Source of the DNA: an uncultured Chloroflexota bacterium
Lineage (GTDB): Bacteria > Chloroflexota > Dehalococcoidia > Lucifugimonadales > UBA1127
Direction of reading: 5' to 3'
DNA length: 64,000 nucleotides
Assembly: GCA_913045315.1 (NCBI GenBank)
Contig: CAJWQJ010000002.1
Coordinates: 1 to 64,000, forward strand
The position numbers were made by a program, and so were the translations under genes. Below the pieces are notes generated by a model. That model saw only the letters and a list, made by a program, of their open reading frames with translations, was not told the origin of the DNA and made no database searches. Positions 26,592-34,857 of the stretch are shown one piece after another (position 1 is the first letter of the stretch; every line of letters begins with the position of its first letter).

Positions 26592-27350
26592 ATGCAACAA
26601 CGAAGAGAAGAATTTTACGAGGGAATGATAGCTGAAACCGTTTATTTTGAAGGATACAATGATGAAACAATTCAAGGGTATTTTGCTAGACCAATCACTG
26701 AATCAATAAAAGGTGGCGTGTTAGTAATATTTGAAGCTTTTGGCATGGTTGAGCACACAAAAGAATTAGTTAGAAAATTTGCTGCAAATGGATACTATTC
26801 CATTGCACCAGATCTATATTGGAGAGATGGATACGTTGATCCTGTGGACATGAGAGCAGTAAGAAAAGCAATGGGGGAACTACCAGACACTCAAGCAATT
26901 GCTGATATGCAGGCAGCTACAAATTTCTTAAAAAATCAACCAAATTGCTCAGGAAAAATTGGTGTGATTGGTCATTGTTCTGGAGGAAGACACTCGATGC
27001 TTTTTGCATGTAATTCTGATGATGTAGATGCTGCAGTTAATTGTTATGGCGGTAGAGTAATTCCTGATGAATTAACAGAAGCTATGCCAGTGGCAGTATA
27101 TGATATGCTCTCCAATCTTAAATGCCCTGTGCTTGGTTTATTTGGGGAAAGTGATAGAAACCCAGACCCAGAACAAATTTCTAAAATAGAAAAAAGATTG
27201 AATGAATTAGGTAAAGATTTTTCTTTCCATATTTACCCTGAACCTGTTGGACATGGATTTTTTGCTGATTGGAGACCAACATACGATCTAGAAGCTTCAA
27301 CAGATGGATGGGAAAGAATATTTGAATTCTTTAAAAAACATTTAAAATAA
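26592..27350 (+). CDS. Dienelactone hydrolase family protein
   Basis: A 252-residue cytosolic alpha/beta hydrolase. The nucleophile elbow is GVIGHCSGGRHSML (Cys form). The catalytic Asp lies in GLFGESDRNPDP and His in VGHGFFADW, in the order expected for dienelactone hydrolase. The ATG at 26592 is preferred to the upstream TTG because GGAG is placed six bases before it. The next gene downstream (18 bases) encodes a DUF6295 protein, so the two are co-transcribed. It may open lactones in aromatic-compound breakdown, but no ring-cleavage genes are nearby. Confidence 0.87.
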   Translation: MQQRREEFYEGMIAETVYFEGYNDETIQGYFARPITESIKGGVLVIFEAFGMVEHTKELVRKFAANGYYSIAPDLYWRDGYVDPVDMRAVRKAMGELPDTQAIADMQAATNFLKNQPNCSGKIGVIGHCSGGRHSMLFACNSDDVDAAVNCYGGRVIPDELTEAMPVAVYDMLSNLKCPVLGLFGESDRNPDPEQISKIEKRLNELGKDFSFHIYPEPVGHGFFADWRPTYDLEASTDGWERIFEFFKKHLK

Positions 27351-27368
27351 TTACAGGGGAATTTCATT

Positions 27369-27653
27369 ATGTGTGATTTTGAAACAGTAACAAAAGTTAA
27401 TTTAGATGGAAGCGGACAACATTTTGATGATTGGTTTGAAGTAAACCAAGTGCAAATATATCACGACCATTTTATTAAGGCTCAGGTTGAAGATGGAATT
27501 GTCATAGATGTGTTTAACGAAAACGAAAAATTCAATAACAGGAAAATTGCCCTATGCCTGGAACTTTCTTCAAGATCTGCCAAAGAATTAGCTAATGCAA
27601 TTCTTTACACCGTTGAAAGTCTTGAACAGAAGAGAAAATCTAACGTTAAATGA
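27369..27653 (+). CDS. DUF6295-like protein
   Basis: A 94-residue protein beginning MCDFETVTKVNLDGSGQ. The pattern of an N-terminal MC, Gly-Ser-Gly, an acidic-aromatic WF segment, a Tyr-x-Asp-His region and a C-terminal alpha-helix with Leu-Ala-x-Ala-Ile matches the DUF6295 family. The function is unknown. The Shine-Dalgarno sequence AGGGGA is about eight bases upstream. It is the second gene after a dienelactone hydrolase, and such pairs may act together. It is convergent with the MoaD-like gene, 9 bases away. Confidence 0.62.
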   Translation: MCDFETVTKVNLDGSGQHFDDWFEVNQVQIYHDHFIKAQVEDGIVIDVFNENEKFNNRKIALCLELSSRSAKELANAILYTVESLEQKRKSNVK

Positions 27654-27662
27654 TGAAATAAT

Positions 27663-27929
27663 TCAGCACCCACCACCTATTGCTGGAAGAAAATATATTT
27701 CGCTATTACAGGCAACCTTCTGAAAAATTCCATATCCTGCATCAAAACCGTTGACTATTACAGCTACTCCCGGAAAAATATCACCATCGGCCACCAATAC
27801 AGATTTTACTCCAGGAAATCTAGCATCCAGTTGATCTATAATTTGAGAAATCGTTCCCTCTCCTACATCAACAAATTCAACACCATCTGAAAAGGTTTCC
27901 AGTAAAGGACTCATCCATACTTTGGGCAT
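27663..27929 (-). CDS. MoaD/ThiS-family protein with an extra C-terminal Cys
   Basis: An 88-residue beta-grasp protein. The family's features are the hydrophobic N-terminal strand, the segment TISQIIDQLDARFPGV and the C-terminal PAIGGGC. Sulfur-carrier MoaD and ThiS end in exposed Gly-Gly; here one Cys follows GGG. This tail would need trimming, or the protein may work in a different reaction. It is 27 bases downstream of the molybdenum hydroxylase large subunit on the same strand, so a role in loading or modifying that enzyme's cofactor is the obvious inference, but no evidence shows it directly. Confidence 0.75.
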   Translation of the reverse strand: MPKVWMSPLLETFSDGVEFVDVGEGTISQIIDQLDARFPGVKSVLVADGDIFPGVAVIVNGFDAGYGIFQKVACNSEIYFLPAIGGGC

Positions 27930-27955
27930 TTAATAATCCTCTAATAGATTTCCAA

Positions 27956-30271
27956 CTATGCTGATCCATTACTCGAAATTGCATCGAGTATTGCACCTGG
28001 ATTCATAGGCAAACTCGTTAACCTTGAATCAATTGCATCTGCTACTGCGTTTGCAACTGCAGCTAATGGTGGAACCAACGCACATTCCGCAACCCCACGT
28101 ACTCCATAAGGATGACCATCATGTGGAACTTCAACTATTACTGTATCCATAAATGGCAAATCTAATGATATCGGCATCCGATAATCAAGAAATGTACCGT
28201 TTACCATTTCTCCATCAGGATTTACAAAATATTCCTCATTCAGAGCCCATCCAATTCCTTGAGCAGCTCCTCCTTGCAACTGACCTTCAACGTAACTTGG
28301 ATGAATAGCTTTGCCAACATCCTGTATCGTTGTGTATCGAAGGATGGTAACTTTTCCAGTATCAGGATCTACTTCAACATCACAAATATGTGTTGCAAAA
28401 GCTGGAGCATGCCTTCTATGATTAGTAGATGCATTTCCAACAACTGAACCACCTGTTGAAAGCATTTTTTCTGCAACTTCATTGAAAGTCATTTTCAACT
28501 CAGGATCGGATGAATGATAAAGTATTCCCTTATCGTAGGTAACCTGTTCTGTATTGATACCCCACATAATTGCTGCTCTTTCAATCATTTTCTTCTTAAC
28601 GTCCTGAGCAGCCTCATAGCTAGACCATCCTGTTTTGTAAGCAACACTGCTACCACCAGTTTGAGATGTGTACCCAATAGAATCAGTATCACCTACCGAC
28701 GGATTTATATTTTCAACTGGAATGCCAAGAACTTCTGCAACATGCATAGCTGCAACTGTTCGAGTGCCTCCAATGTCAGGTGAACCCTCAATAAGGCTAA
28801 TCTTGCCATCCGAATGAACACTTGCAATAGCACTAGAAGGACCTCCATTATTTCCCCAGAATCCAGATGCAATACCTCTTCCACAAAATGGTCCATCCAA
28901 TTTTGATTGATAATGCGGATGACTTTCTGCAGCATCCAAAGTTTCAAGGAATCCAACCGGACCAAAAGAAGGTCCTGTGATTTGTTGTGTTCCTTCATGA
29001 GAAGCATTGATTTTTCGGATTTCTATTGGATCCATTTCAATTCTTCTTGCAATCATATCAACAACTTGTTCTACAGCATATGCCCCTATTGGTGCACCGG
29101 GAGCTCTATATGCGGTCACTTTAGGCATATTTGTAACAACATCGAAGGCTTCAACCTTACCATTTGGAATATTGTATGGAGAAAACATACATCTAGCAGC
29201 ACCTGCTACTGGAGAACCCGGAAATGCACCTGCACCAAAAACAACTTTTGCTTCCGCAGCAACAAATTTTCCTTCAGTAGTAGCTCCCATTTTAACCCAG
29301 ACATTACCTGCACATGTAGGTCCTGACCCTGAAAAGACCTCAGAACGACTCATGGTTATTTTAACTGGCCTGCCAGATTTTTTAGATAAAATTACAGCAA
29401 CTGGTTCAAGATAAACAACTAATTTCCCACCAAATCCTCCACCGATCTCCAATGGAATAGCTTTTATACTTGAAACAGGTAAATCCAAAACTTTTGCAGT
29501 TTGATCTCGCACAGTAAATTGCCCTTGACTACTTGACCATATAGTTACCCTTCCGGAAGGATCCCAATATGCAGTCGCAGAATGCGGTTCAATATATCCT
29601 TGATGGACTGGAACTGTGGAGAATGATTCTTCAATAACAATATCTGCCTTACTAAACCCTTCTTGTATATCACCTATGCGAAATTCAAAACTCTTCCCTA
29701 CATTTGTATTTGTAATTTCTTTAGAATCAACTGTTCCACCTGGTCCTTGTGCTTCAGTAGTAGTCATTAACAAATCGTGAAGTATGGGAGCTCCCTCCTT
29801 CATAGCATCCTCAGCAGTTAGAACTGGTTTTAAAACCTCATAATCTACCTCAATTAATTTAACTGCAGCATCAGCAATGTGAGGAGAACTTGCTGCAACT
29901 GCAGCTACTGCATGTCCTTTATATAAAACTTTATCTCGAGCAAGACAATTCGCACTTAAAAACCCAATATTCCTTAGTTCTCCTTCACCAATATCCACAA
30001 CTTTATCCGATACATAGGGAAAATCAGATGAAATTGCTACGGCATAAACTCCAGGTAATAACTCAGCCTTCTTCGTATTTATACTCTTTATTCGAGCATG
30101 AGCATGTGGGCTTCGCAGTATTTTTCCATGTAGTAAACCGGCCATATTAATATCTGCTCCATATTTTGCCCTGCCCGTTACTTTATCGACACCATCGTGT
30201 CTAATCGGTCTCTTTCCTACAACATCATATTCTATTTTAGATAAGACGACGTTTGGTTCGAAAACGCTCAT
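27956..30271 (-). CDS. Molybdenum hydroxylase large subunit (xanthine dehydrogenase family)
   Basis: A 771-residue molybdopterin-binding subunit of the xanthine dehydrogenase/CO dehydrogenase superfamily. Features are an N-terminal domain opening GKRPIRHDGVDKVTGRAKYGADI, the cofactor segment IPLEIGGGFGGKL, the loop TAYRAPGAP and the C-terminal GVRGVAECALVPPLAA, whose Glu aligns with the catalytic Glu. Substrate specificity is unknown; the family oxidises purines, aldehydes, CO or nicotinate. Genes for the FAD and 2Fe-2S subunits, normally adjacent, are absent, so electron partners must be elsewhere. The ATG at 30271 is chosen because GAGG precedes it; the ORF's GTG lies upstream of that. Confidence 0.88.
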   Translation of the reverse strand: MSVFEPNVVLSKIEYDVVGKRPIRHDGVDKVTGRAKYGADINMAGLLHGKILRSPHAHARIKSINTKKAELLPGVYAVAISSDFPYVSDKVVDIGEGELRNIGFLSANCLARDKVLYKGHAVAAVAASSPHIADAAVKLIEVDYEVLKPVLTAEDAMKEGAPILHDLLMTTTEAQGPGGTVDSKEITNTNVGKSFEFRIGDIQEGFSKADIVIEESFSTVPVHQGYIEPHSATAYWDPSGRVTIWSSSQGQFTVRDQTAKVLDLPVSSIKAIPLEIGGGFGGKLVVYLEPVAVILSKKSGRPVKITMSRSEVFSGSGPTCAGNVWVKMGATTEGKFVAAEAKVVFGAGAFPGSPVAGAARCMFSPYNIPNGKVEAFDVVTNMPKVTAYRAPGAPIGAYAVEQVVDMIARRIEMDPIEIRKINASHEGTQQITGPSFGPVGFLETLDAAESHPHYQSKLDGPFCGRGIASGFWGNNGGPSSAIASVHSDGKISLIEGSPDIGGTRTVAAMHVAEVLGIPVENINPSVGDTDSIGYTSQTGGSSVAYKTGWSSYEAAQDVKKKMIERAAIMWGINTEQVTYDKGILYHSSDPELKMTFNEVAEKMLSTGGSVVGNASTNHRRHAPAFATHICDVEVDPDTGKVTILRYTTIQDVGKAIHPSYVEGQLQGGAAQGIGWALNEEYFVNPDGEMVNGTFLDYRMPISLDLPFMDTVIVEVPHDGHPYGVRGVAECALVPPLAAVANAVADAIDSRLTSLPMNPGAILDAISSNGSA

Positions 30272-30346
30272 GCTACACCTCACAAATTATTGAAAATAGT
30301 TATCAAACTTGCGTAACTTTATCACAAATACATTAATCGAAAAATA

Positions 30347-31540
30347 TTATGCTGAATTATAATTTTTCCATTTTATTCCAATAAGTAAAGTCGCAATTAT
30401 GGAAAGTATTCCAGCAAATTGAAATGTTGCACCTAGTCCAAATTCATCAGCAATAAGCCCGCTTACATATGGAGATGATGCAGAAATAAGAACAGACGTC
30501 CCGAATACTATTGAAACCACAGTTGCCTGAACATCACTTCCAACAATATCTATGGCTGAAGCGATTAAAATCGCCATGATTGGAAATAAGACTAATCCCA
30601 TAACTATAACTATAAGTAATAGAGGAAACCCATCTCCTACAAAACCAAGAAAAAATGAAGTAATCCCTAATATTAAAAATGCAGGTAATAATACATGCCA
30701 TCGTCCATACTTATCTGAAATAAGTCCCATTAATGGTTGTGACAATATTCCAGCAATTTGAGATGCAAATACAAAAAATGACATCGATGAAGGTGAGTAA
30801 TTTAATTCAGATTGTAAATAAATCGGGAAAAAAGTCATCACGGTAATCTGATTTGAACCATATAGTGCTACTACAACTAGAACACTTAACATCTTAGGGT
30901 TAATAACTAAAGGATAAGCTGAAACGATATAATTTTTGAATGTGGTGACATTAGCAATGGGGATATCCGAATTCCATAACAATAGACCTAAAAATATCCC
31001 TGAGAGCATGCCAATGATTCCGAAACTATTAAATGCTGTGGTCCAAATCACATATGCTAATAACGCACCAGTCAACAGTGGACCCAATGCTTCTCCTATG
31101 CTGCCACCAGTACCGTGAATAGAAATTGCAAATCCTTTTCGATCGGGAAATGTCTTTGATAGGGTAGAAATTGCAGCTGGATGATAAAATGTAATACCTA
31201 TTGAAATACATACTGCTGCAAGAATTACAACCCATAGATTATTTACTGAACCAATTACAAAATACATTAGGCCAACTGAAAATATTGATGATCCAAGTAT
31301 TATTGGAGCCCCTCGCTGATATCTATCTCCCACAAATCCAGCTGGCAAATTTGCAAGACCACCTCCTAAACTTCTAGCAGATGACATTAACCCAATCTCT
31401 GTATTTGAAAGGTTTAGTCCGATTTTTAAGGATGGAAGAAGAATGAAAAACCCTGAATTCAAAAAATGTTTTATTGCGTGACCAGCAACAATAAAGGTGC
31501 CCATAGCTATCGGATTTTTAGATAAATTATTTTTTTGCAA
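30347..31540 (-). CDS. MFS transporter
   Basis: A 397-residue, 12-segment MFS protein with loop-2 signature GFVGDRYQRGAPIILG and a conserved DKYGRWHVL in the second half. The pattern of ...GLNLSNTEIGLMSSARSLGGGLANLPAG resembles the group of sugar or drug transporters rather than OFA, and the Pro-Asp-Gly loop is lacking. It lies 12 bases downstream of the M20 peptidase gene on the same strand, which suggests a transport-and-hydrolysis operon. The substrate is unknown. Confidence 0.83.
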   Translation of the reverse strand: MQKNNLSKNPIAMGTFIVAGHAIKHFLNSGFFILLPSLKIGLNLSNTEIGLMSSARSLGGGLANLPAGFVGDRYQRGAPIILGSSIFSVGLMYFVIGSVNNLWVVILAAVCISIGITFYHPAAISTLSKTFPDRKGFAISIHGTGGSIGEALGPLLTGALLAYVIWTTAFNSFGIIGMLSGIFLGLLLWNSDIPIANVTTFKNYIVSAYPLVINPKMLSVLVVVALYGSNQITVMTFFPIYLQSELNYSPSSMSFFVFASQIAGILSQPLMGLISDKYGRWHVLLPAFLILGITSFFLGFVGDGFPLLLIVIVMGLVLFPIMAILIASAIDIVGSDVQATVVSIVFGTSVLISASSPYVSGLIADEFGLGATFQFAGILSIIATLLIGIKWKNYNSA

Positions 31541-31552
31541 TCGAAAACCTTT

Positions 31553-32644
31553 TTATAAAACTAATTGATCGCCAACAAGCAAATATTGGCACACATTTGA
31601 AGCTTGAATCATTTCCTCAATAACCACATATTCACGTTTCGTATGCATTCCATGAGTTCCGGTTCCAACAACTACAGCTTCACATTTATTTAAGTTGAAT
31701 ACATTTGCATCCGTACCACCACCTGATGCTCCAACTTTAGGTTCAATCTGTAAATTCTGTAAAGCATGAATAAGTCTTGAAACAACGGGAGTTTCCTCAT
31801 CAAGTTCATAAGAATAAAATTTTATTTCTGTTTCACATTCAATAAGAGCATCAGGATGCATTTCACGAGCATTTTTTAATCCAAGTTCAAGAACTGCATG
31901 TAAATGCTCGATATCTGCTTGATCTCTACTTCGAAATTCTCCCGAGCATTGAGCAAATTCAGGAACAGCATTAACTACTGAACCTCCATTTATTATTCCA
32001 ATGTTAAAAGTAGTATTGTTATTAATTCTTCCCTGTGGAAGTTCATGTATAATTCCCGAAAGGATCTTTATCGCAGATAAACCCTTCTGAGGTTCAACAC
32101 CAGCATGAGCAGAACGTCCGGTTACAGATATGTCAAAACTAGTATATGTTGGTGTAGCAATCGTAACGTTAGATACCGCACCGCCTCCATCAAAAACTAT
32201 TACTTGATCTCCTTTGATAAGACTAAAATCAAGATTTTTAGCTCCATCCAATCCAAGTTCTTCACCGCGAGTAACAACTATCTGTAAGGAAGGTCTAGAT
32301 ATATTGTTTTCTTTCAAGGTCTGAAGGCATTCAATAATTGCTGCAATTCCTGCCTTGCAATCACCTCCGAGGATTGTTGTGCCGTCGGTTTCAATAATCT
32401 CTGAGGAAATTATTGGATTTATGCCTCGACCAGGTTCGACAGTATCCATGTGTACAGACAAAACTATTGTTGGAGTATCGTTGTCAGAAGCTATTATATT
32501 CCCGTGCGCATCCAAGGATACATTTAACCCAAGATCTCTAAAACGTTTCGAAAGATCATCTGATATATCTTGCTCTTCTCCAGAAGGACTATCAATTCGA
32601 ACTATTTCACAAAAAGTTTCTATAAGACGACTTCTATTAGTCAT
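31553..32644 (-). CDS. M20-family metallopeptidase
   Basis: A 363-residue zinc-dependent hydrolase. Metal ligands are visible in SVHMDTV, GGDCKAG and TRGEELGLDGA, then a His in GTHGMHTKRE near the C-terminus. The dimerisation domain (about residues 170-270) interrupts the catalytic domain, as in the family. It resembles the peptidase T/YqjE-type group more than ArgE/DapE. It may release amino acids from short peptides or N-acyl compounds. It lies just upstream of an MFS gene in the same direction. Confidence 0.86.
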   Translation of the reverse strand: MTNRSRLIETFCEIVRIDSPSGEEQDISDDLSKRFRDLGLNVSLDAHGNIIASDNDTPTIVLSVHMDTVEPGRGINPIISSEIIETDGTTILGGDCKAGIAAIIECLQTLKENNISRPSLQIVVTRGEELGLDGAKNLDFSLIKGDQVIVFDGGGAVSNVTIATPTYTSFDISVTGRSAHAGVEPQKGLSAIKILSGIIHELPQGRINNNTTFNIGIINGGSVVNAVPEFAQCSGEFRSRDQADIEHLHAVLELGLKNAREMHPDALIECETEIKFYSYELDEETPVVSRLIHALQNLQIEPKVGASGGGTDANVFNLNKCEAVVVGTGTHGMHTKREYVVIEEMIQASNVCQYLLVGDQLVL

Positions 32645-32780
32645 ATCAAACTACCCCCGAAATCTAATTATTAATGTCAAACCTAACTATAAAGCATATA
32701 AATTAATAATACGGTACAATTATAAAACGTATATATACTAAGGTAGTAAAATACTATCAAGTAATTTCATAATAAAATCA

Positions 32781-33464
32781 ATGCTTTACGATTTACATAC
32801 TCATACAAATTTAAGTGATGGAAAGTTATCCGTAGATGAGCTTGCTAAGCAAGCAAAAGCTAACATGTATACTGCAATGGCCATCACCGATCATGTAGAT
32901 GAATATAATTATCAAGAAATTCTCCTATATTTGCTTAATCAAAGTTTAATAGCATCAAGAGATCATGATCTTGTCGTTTTAGCAGGAGTAGAATTAACTG
33001 GAATACATCCTAGTAAAATTGCTAAAATAGCAAAAGATGCCAGATCTCATGGGGCACAAATTATCATAGTCCATGGTGAAACATTGAAAGAAAAAGTTGC
33101 TGTTGGAACTAATAAGGCTGCAGTTGAATGCAATGAGATTGATATACTTGCACATCCTGGATTAATTTCAAACGATCTCGCAAAAACTGCCAAAGACAAT
33201 AACGTTCATCTTGAACTCTCATCAAGACAATTTCACTCAATAACCAATGGACACGTAGCAAGGGTTGGATTAGAAGAAGGATCTAAGATAATAGTGAATT
33301 CAGATACTCACGAAAAAGAAGACTTATTAACAATTGAAAAGGCAAGAAGCATAGCTATTGGTTCGGGGTTGAACGATAAAGAAGCTGCAAAAGCTCTTGT
33401 CTCCAACCCCGGACTAATAATTAAAAAGGCACTAGAACAAGCACCGAAGTCATCTAATCTTTAG
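32781..33464 (+). CDS. PHP-domain phosphoesterase
   Basis: A 227-residue PHP-fold protein with metal-binding motifs YDLHTHTNLSDG, AITDHVD, ILAHPG and NSDTHE in the expected order. This is the histidinol-phosphatase-like/PHP hydrolase group, which cleaves phosphoesters at a two- or three-metal site. Its substrate is unknown, and no histidine-biosynthesis neighbour is seen. It is convergent with a small DUF5679 gene, 7 bases away. Confidence 0.85.
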   Translation: MLYDLHTHTNLSDGKLSVDELAKQAKANMYTAMAITDHVDEYNYQEILLYLLNQSLIASRDHDLVVLAGVELTGIHPSKIAKIAKDARSHGAQIIIVHGETLKEKVAVGTNKAAVECNEIDILAHPGLISNDLAKTAKDNNVHLELSSRQFHSITNGHVARVGLEEGSKIIVNSDTHEKEDLLTIEKARSIAIGSGLNDKEAAKALVSNPGLIIKKALEQAPKSSNL

Positions 33465-33471
33465 TTGACTA

Positions 33472-33612
33472 TTATGACTTTCCTATTCGGAACATTTTTC
33501 CACTACATGTTCCACAGGTGCCCTGGGTCGCAGGTCTTCCATTCTTAAGTGTAACCTGAGCAGGGTTTTGGATTTCACGCTTTGCACGACACTTAAAGCA
33601 GTAGGCTTCCAT
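33472..33612 (-). CDS. DUF5679-like zinc-ribbon protein
   Basis: A 46-residue protein absent from the ORF track. It reads as a compact zinc ribbon with Cys-x-x-Cys pairs at CFKC and CGTC, and with the typical intermediate NPAQVTLKNGRPATQG segment followed by KMFRIG. This layout matches the DUF5679 family, which occurs as small stand-alone proteins. A GGGAGGT Shine-Dalgarno sequence sits six bases before the ATG. The function is unknown; nucleic-acid or ribosome association has been suggested by zinc-ribbon likeness only. Confidence 0.8.
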   Translation of the reverse strand: MEAYCFKCRAKREIQNPAQVTLKNGRPATQGTCGTCSGKMFRIGKS

Positions 33613-33853
33613 ATCAATACCTCCCAGTATCTCTTACTTGAACCGTCATATCATCTAGATATGAAGTATAATGCTAGACCCTATCTGCAATAGATTCCTT
33701 TGTCAATAGTATTTGCTGAACAATTGTTAAATATTTCATGAGATTTGCCATCAAATCAACATGGTTATACAATTTATTTTAATTATTATGCTGCCAGCAA
33801 ATTATATAAGTAAATTGCTGACATCAAACGACCGATTGATTTGGAGGTCAACA

Positions 33854-34210
33854 ATGACAAATACTTCTATGGATGATACTGAACAACACCTTACCGCATC
33901 AGCCGCACTTGCTAATAGATTAAGATCTCAAACATATGAAACTCGTCCATTATCAGGTTTAAATTCAGAAAAATTTGGTGTTATGGACTGGGAAACATGG
34001 GCCTATGATGTTACAAAAGCTACTAGTAGGTTAGCCACAAATCTCGATAGGCTTACCTGGGGTGGAATAGGAGCTTTAATTGGCACTGCTTTAGCTGCCC
34101 TTCCTGCTTTCCTAGTCGATTTTCAGACATACCCTTTTGTAATAGCTCAGCCATTAGGTGCAGCTGCAGGAGCTTTGGCTGGTATTTATTTAATGTCTGA
34201 AGAAAAATAA
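33854..34210 (+). CDS. Hypothetical two-segment membrane protein
   Basis: A 118-residue protein with a polar N-terminal half and two adjacent membrane segments near the C-terminus (GGIGALIGTALAALPAFL and VIAQPLGAAAGALAGIYL). It was chosen to start at the ATG preceded by GGAGGT rather than at the longer ORF start. I did not recognise a family. No operon partner is obvious: the neighbours are convergent or divergent. Confidence 0.6.
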   Translation: MTNTSMDDTEQHLTASAALANRLRSQTYETRPLSGLNSEKFGVMDWETWAYDVTKATSRLATNLDRLTWGGIGALIGTALAALPAFLVDFQTYPFVIAQPLGAAAGALAGIYLMSEEK

Positions 34211-34291
34211 CTAATCTAACTAATCATAGAGATTCCAACTAATTCATTGTCAACAAGATTTTTTTATTCCCTATGTTTTAATTATATTTTG

Positions 34292-34810
34292 TTAATGTTT
34301 TATATGACCATTTTTTAATGGACAAACATGGTTAACACCCTCGTTGATTGGATTACTACACAATGGACACAACGGCCTGCCCGCAGAGCAAATAGCGAGT
34401 GCCTCTTCAACAAAGCCAAGTAATACGTCACTCTGAATTTCCACATTAAGAGTTGGATCATTTCCTACACTATCATCACTATCATAAGCTTCCATAACCC
34501 ATAAATGAGTTGAATCATCAAAATTTACATTAAGTTGTGCAATAGTAAACTCTATAGTTGGATTTACTTGAGCAATCTCAGAAAGTGATGTGAGATTGGG
34601 ATTAACGGAAATATCATTACCTTGAAAATAATCTCTCAGAAGTTGCCTTAACAAAAGTGAAAGTTCAAGTAGTTGTTGTTTCTCTAACCACAAACATGCT
34701 GAGCCAATATCTGACTCAATTAAAAGACGAAAAGTTCTTTGTCCGGGTTTTCCAATAGCATTAGAATTAAATTTACTGACGGGACCCAACGAAAAACGTT
34801 CATTAGACAA
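34292..34810 (-). CDS. DUF3090-family protein with C-terminal zinc ribbon
   Basis: A 172-residue cytosolic protein. The segments FRLLIESDIGSACLWLEKQQ and FTIAQLNVNFD match DUF3090, a family common in Actinobacteria and Chloroflexota. The C-terminal CPLCSNPINEGVNHVC is a zinc-ribbon-like tail with two Cys pairs, as in other family members. In many genomes the gene neighbours a phosphoglycerate-mutase-like phosphatase and a second conserved gene; neither is found here. It sits downstream of, and in the same direction as, the CoA-transferase gene. The function is unknown. Confidence 0.8.
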   Translation of the reverse strand: MSNERFSLGPVSKFNSNAIGKPGQRTFRLLIESDIGSACLWLEKQQLLELSLLLRQLLRDYFQGNDISVNPNLTSLSEIAQVNPTIEFTIAQLNVNFDDSTHLWVMEAYDSDDSVGNDPTLNVEIQSDVLLGFVEEALAICSAGRPLCPLCSNPINEGVNHVCPLKNGHIKH

Positions 34811-34857
34811 TTAGTATTCTCCAATCATTTGTATATAATTTTCGATATAATGGTTAT

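Noticed and set aside
29007-29414. 135-residue plus-strand ORF within the molybdenum hydroxylase gene
   Set aside because: Antisense shadow; the minus-strand protein has all family motifs.
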